A DNA stretch of 5,023 bases. Source: CADAWZ01 sp045114665 (GTDB lineage: Bacteria; Vulcanimicrobiota; CADAWZ01). Of the stretch, positions 3,222 through 5,023 are shown one piece after another. The stretch is from the NCBI GenBank assembly GCA_045114665.1, contig JBGUKW010000022.1, positions 1-5,023 of the forward strand. Direction: 5' to 3'. The notes under the pieces were generated by a model, which was not told the origin of the DNA, ran no database searches, and saw only the letters and a program-made list of their open reading frames with translations. The position numbers and the translations under genes are program-made. How positions within the stretch are numbered: position 1 is the stretch's first letter; the number at the start of each line of letters is the position of its first letter.

Positions 3222-5023
3222 CTACTTCTTTTCAGCTCCACAGATACAAATTCCAGTATCCATTAGCTTTGCCATATCCATTGCTGTTATTAGTTTGTTG
3301 AGTAGTTCATCTGCTGTATCAGCACATTCTGGATATGAGGCTATTGATCCTACAACTCGCATTTGATGACCATTTAATTTGTTATAACTCTTTTCTGCAA
3401 ATGAGTTTTGAATTCTATTTGCAAGTATTGGAGCTTTAATTTTTGGAGTTTCTGGTGTTAAAAGCAAAATAGAATTTCTATTTAATTTTGTACAAACATC
3501 TATATTTTCTCTAAATTGTGTTCTTACTATTTCTGCGAATATTTTCATAGCTTCTTCTTGTATTTCATCAGAAGCCTCTGGAAATGTAGAGAATAAGAAC
3601 ATTGAAAAAGTTATTCTATATCTATCACATCTTTTTATTTCTTCTCTTACTTTCATTGAGAAGTATGAATAATTCAACATTCCTGTAGTTGAATCAGCCA
3701 AATTTAAGTGTTCAAAATTGTTTTCAAAAGAAGCCTGACCTGCCTTTAACTCGAATATTTTTTTAGTTTTTTCTTCCCTTGAAGTCTGATTTTGACCATT
3801 ATATACAAATACTTGATTTTTGCCGTTTGCTTTTGCTGTTTCAAGAGCTGTTTGAGCAGTTTGGATTATATCATTGTCCGATATAGCTAAATCAGGATAT
3901 GTCGAGATTCCAAAACTTGCTGTTATTGTTTTTTGGGTCTCGAAGCCTTCAAAAGTTGTATTTTGAATAACTTTTCTTATTCTATCTGATACAAGTTCTG
4001 CCAAATCAGAATTAGTTCCAGGGAGAATTAGAGCAAATTTTTGTCCTCCCATTCTAATTCCTATATCCACACCTTCTCTTATATTCTCTTTTATTATTTT
4101 ACCTATGCCTTTTAATATTCTATCACCTTGTGTTGGACCATAGCTTTCATTTACCTGTTTAAAATTGTCTATATCTGCAATACAAAGTGAACAAGCTTGT
4201 CTATATCTATCCGATCTTTTTAGTTCTTCTGAGAGACTATGATATAGAGTTTTCTTATTATATAATCCTGTCAGATCATCACTTATTGAGGCTTCTATTA
4301 AGTGTTGAGTTTGCAATGTTTGTGAAGAAATTGATATCAATGGCTCTAATAGTGAATAAGTCATTCTCTTCATCACAACATTTGATTTTTGTATTTCTCC
4401 AAGTGTTATGAATCCAATAAATGTGCTTTTATCTCTTAAAACTATAATATTTCTTACTTGCAAAGCTTGAAATCTTTTTACAAGTGTTGGAAATGCTTTT
4501 TCAAATAGTTTTGAATGTGTCAATTCTCTTATAGTAATTATTGGGCGAGCTTCTTGAATTGTCCAATTTGTTACTTCACTACCTGTTATTATTGTTATTG
4601 GTTCTTGATTATATAAAAGATGTGAACTTACTGTACTGAGAGAATTATTTTGCCTATTATATACCATCAAAAATCCATTTATTGTTTTGAAATAATCGCT
4701 GAAAAATTGTGGTAAAAATGAAGCTAATTCTTGAATATTTGAAACTTTATCTATATCTTCATTAAATTTAGCTAAAACTGAATTTATATATTCTTTTTTC
4801 TTTTTATTATATAAAAATGCTCCAAATATTGCTATTATAGCAATTCCGAGTAGGCTTGCTATCGTTATTGCTATTGTATTTCCCCTTTTTTCTTTTTCTC
4901 TTTTAGCAATTTGACTTTGTAATTCGTCTATTTCTCCTGATGAAGCACCTGCTCTTATAGCTTTTTTCATTTCTTTTTTAGCTTGTTTGATATTGTCTTG
5001 TGCAAGATATACTTCAGCTATAT
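3222..5023 (-). CDS. Membrane-anchored TPR-GAF protein with two degenerate GGDEF domains (N-terminus outside window)
   Basis: The frame is open to the right edge (first whole codon at 5021), giving 599 visible residues. The ATG at 4970 is internal: the 17 residues before it (IAEVYLAQDNIKQAKKE) continue a TPR-like helix pair and no ribosome site precedes it. Numbering from that Met: end of the TPR and a charged helix (1-30), one membrane helix (32-54), a GAF-like sensor domain (about 62-215) leading through EASISDDLTGLYNKK to GGDEF domain 1 (about 226-390), a linker, then GGDEF-like domain 2 (about 424-575). Domain 1 keeps D266, D268, N274 and D283 (metal and guanine positions) but has GGQKF (308-312) for GG[DE]EF and no RxxD inhibitory site (EGVD at 299-302). 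Domain 2 keeps only the fold: LNRNS (496-500) replaces the signature. A diguanylate cyclase activity is therefore unlikely; a GTP or c-di-GMP sensor or a scaffold is more plausible. No promoter is visible. Stop is TAG at 3224-3222. Confidence 0.92.
   Translation of the reverse strand, partial: IAEVYLAQDNIKQAKKEMKKAIRAGASSGEIDELQSQIAKREKEKRGNTIAITIASLLGIAIIAIFGAFLYNKKKKEYINSVLAKFNEDIDKVSNIQELASFLPQFFSDYFKTINGFLMVYNRQNNSLSTVSSHLLYNQEPITIITGSEVTNWTIQEARPIITIRELTHSKLFEKAFPTLVKRFQALQVRNIIVLRDKSTFIGFITLGEIQKSNVVMKRMTYSLLEPLISISSQTLQTQHLIEASISDDLTGLYNKKTLYHSLSEELKRSDRYRQACSLCIADIDNFKQVNESYGPTQGDRILKGIGKIIKENIREGVDIGIRMGGQKFALILPGTNSDLAELVSDRIRKVIQNTTFEGFETQKTITASFGISTYPDLAISDNDIIQTAQTALETAKANGKNQVFVYNGQNQTSREEKTKKIFELKAGQASFENNFEHLNLADSTTGMLNYSYFSMKVREEIKRCDRYRITFSMFLFSTFPEASDEIQEEAMKIFAEIVRTQFRENIDVCTKLNRNSILLLTPETPKIKAPILANRIQNSFAEKSYNKLNGHQMRVVGSIASYPECADTADELLNKLITAMDMAKLMDTGICICGAEKK

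Noticed and set aside
4187..4411. A 74-codon plus-strand frame opposite the GGDEF-protein gene
   Set aside because: Fully antisense to conserved GAF-GGDEF sequence, with no start signal; its hydrophobic look comes from reversed polar codons.
4968..4970. ATG at 4970 as the true start of the GGDEF protein
   Set aside because: The frame continues upstream to the window edge with TPR-like residues, and no ribosome site precedes this ATG.

Overview
This is an AT-rich bacterial window that reads cleanly with the standard code. All four main genes end in TAA or TAG, the promoters are sigma-70-like, and one short gene has a textbook AGGAGG ribosome site. Low GC and compact, short-leader genes would fit several lineages (Fusobacteria, Spirochaetes, Clostridia, gut Melainabacteria, Elusimicrobia). 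Nothing here settles which, and no taxon is claimed.

Positions 1-1994, read leftward, hold a small operon: a Fur-family metal regulator (1824 to 1396), then a short gene that appears broken by a one-base frameshift (1372 to 1227), then an octopine/nopaline-type opine dehydrogenase (1194 to 118). A possible further gene starts at 28 and runs off the left edge. Diverging from the operon is a ten-helix EamA/DMT transporter (1995-2918). The 170-base divergent control region holds two mirror-image promoters, each TTGACA, 17 bases, then a near-consensus -10. Each is followed immediately by a 15-base Fur-box-like 7-1-7 inverted repeat (1833-1847 and 1965-1979). The simplest reading is one metal-controlled unit in which the regulator represses itself, the dehydrogenase and the exporter.

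The pairing of an opine dehydrogenase with an EamA exporter under metal control recalls the opine metallophore systems (staphylopine; pseudopaline, whose CntI exporter is EamA-type). However, no nicotianamine-synthase-like CntL, receptor or importer is visible, so the product remains unknown. It could be a metallophore made with a gene outside the window, or a simpler secreted opine.

Positions 2919-3221, between convergent genes, hold a 26-bp hairpin that probably terminates transcription, a perfect 16-bp hairpin with no T tract, a weaker hairpin, and a short open reading frame. Together these look like a decayed mobile-element end, possibly IS200/IS605 TnpB type (tentative).

Positions 3222-5023, read leftward, hold the C-terminal 599 residues of a signalling protein: the tail of a probable TPR region, one membrane helix, a GAF-like domain, and two tandem GGDEF domains. 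Both GGDEF domains have lost the catalytic signature, so the protein is more likely a sensor or scaffold than a c-di-GMP synthase. It has no evident link to the metal module.
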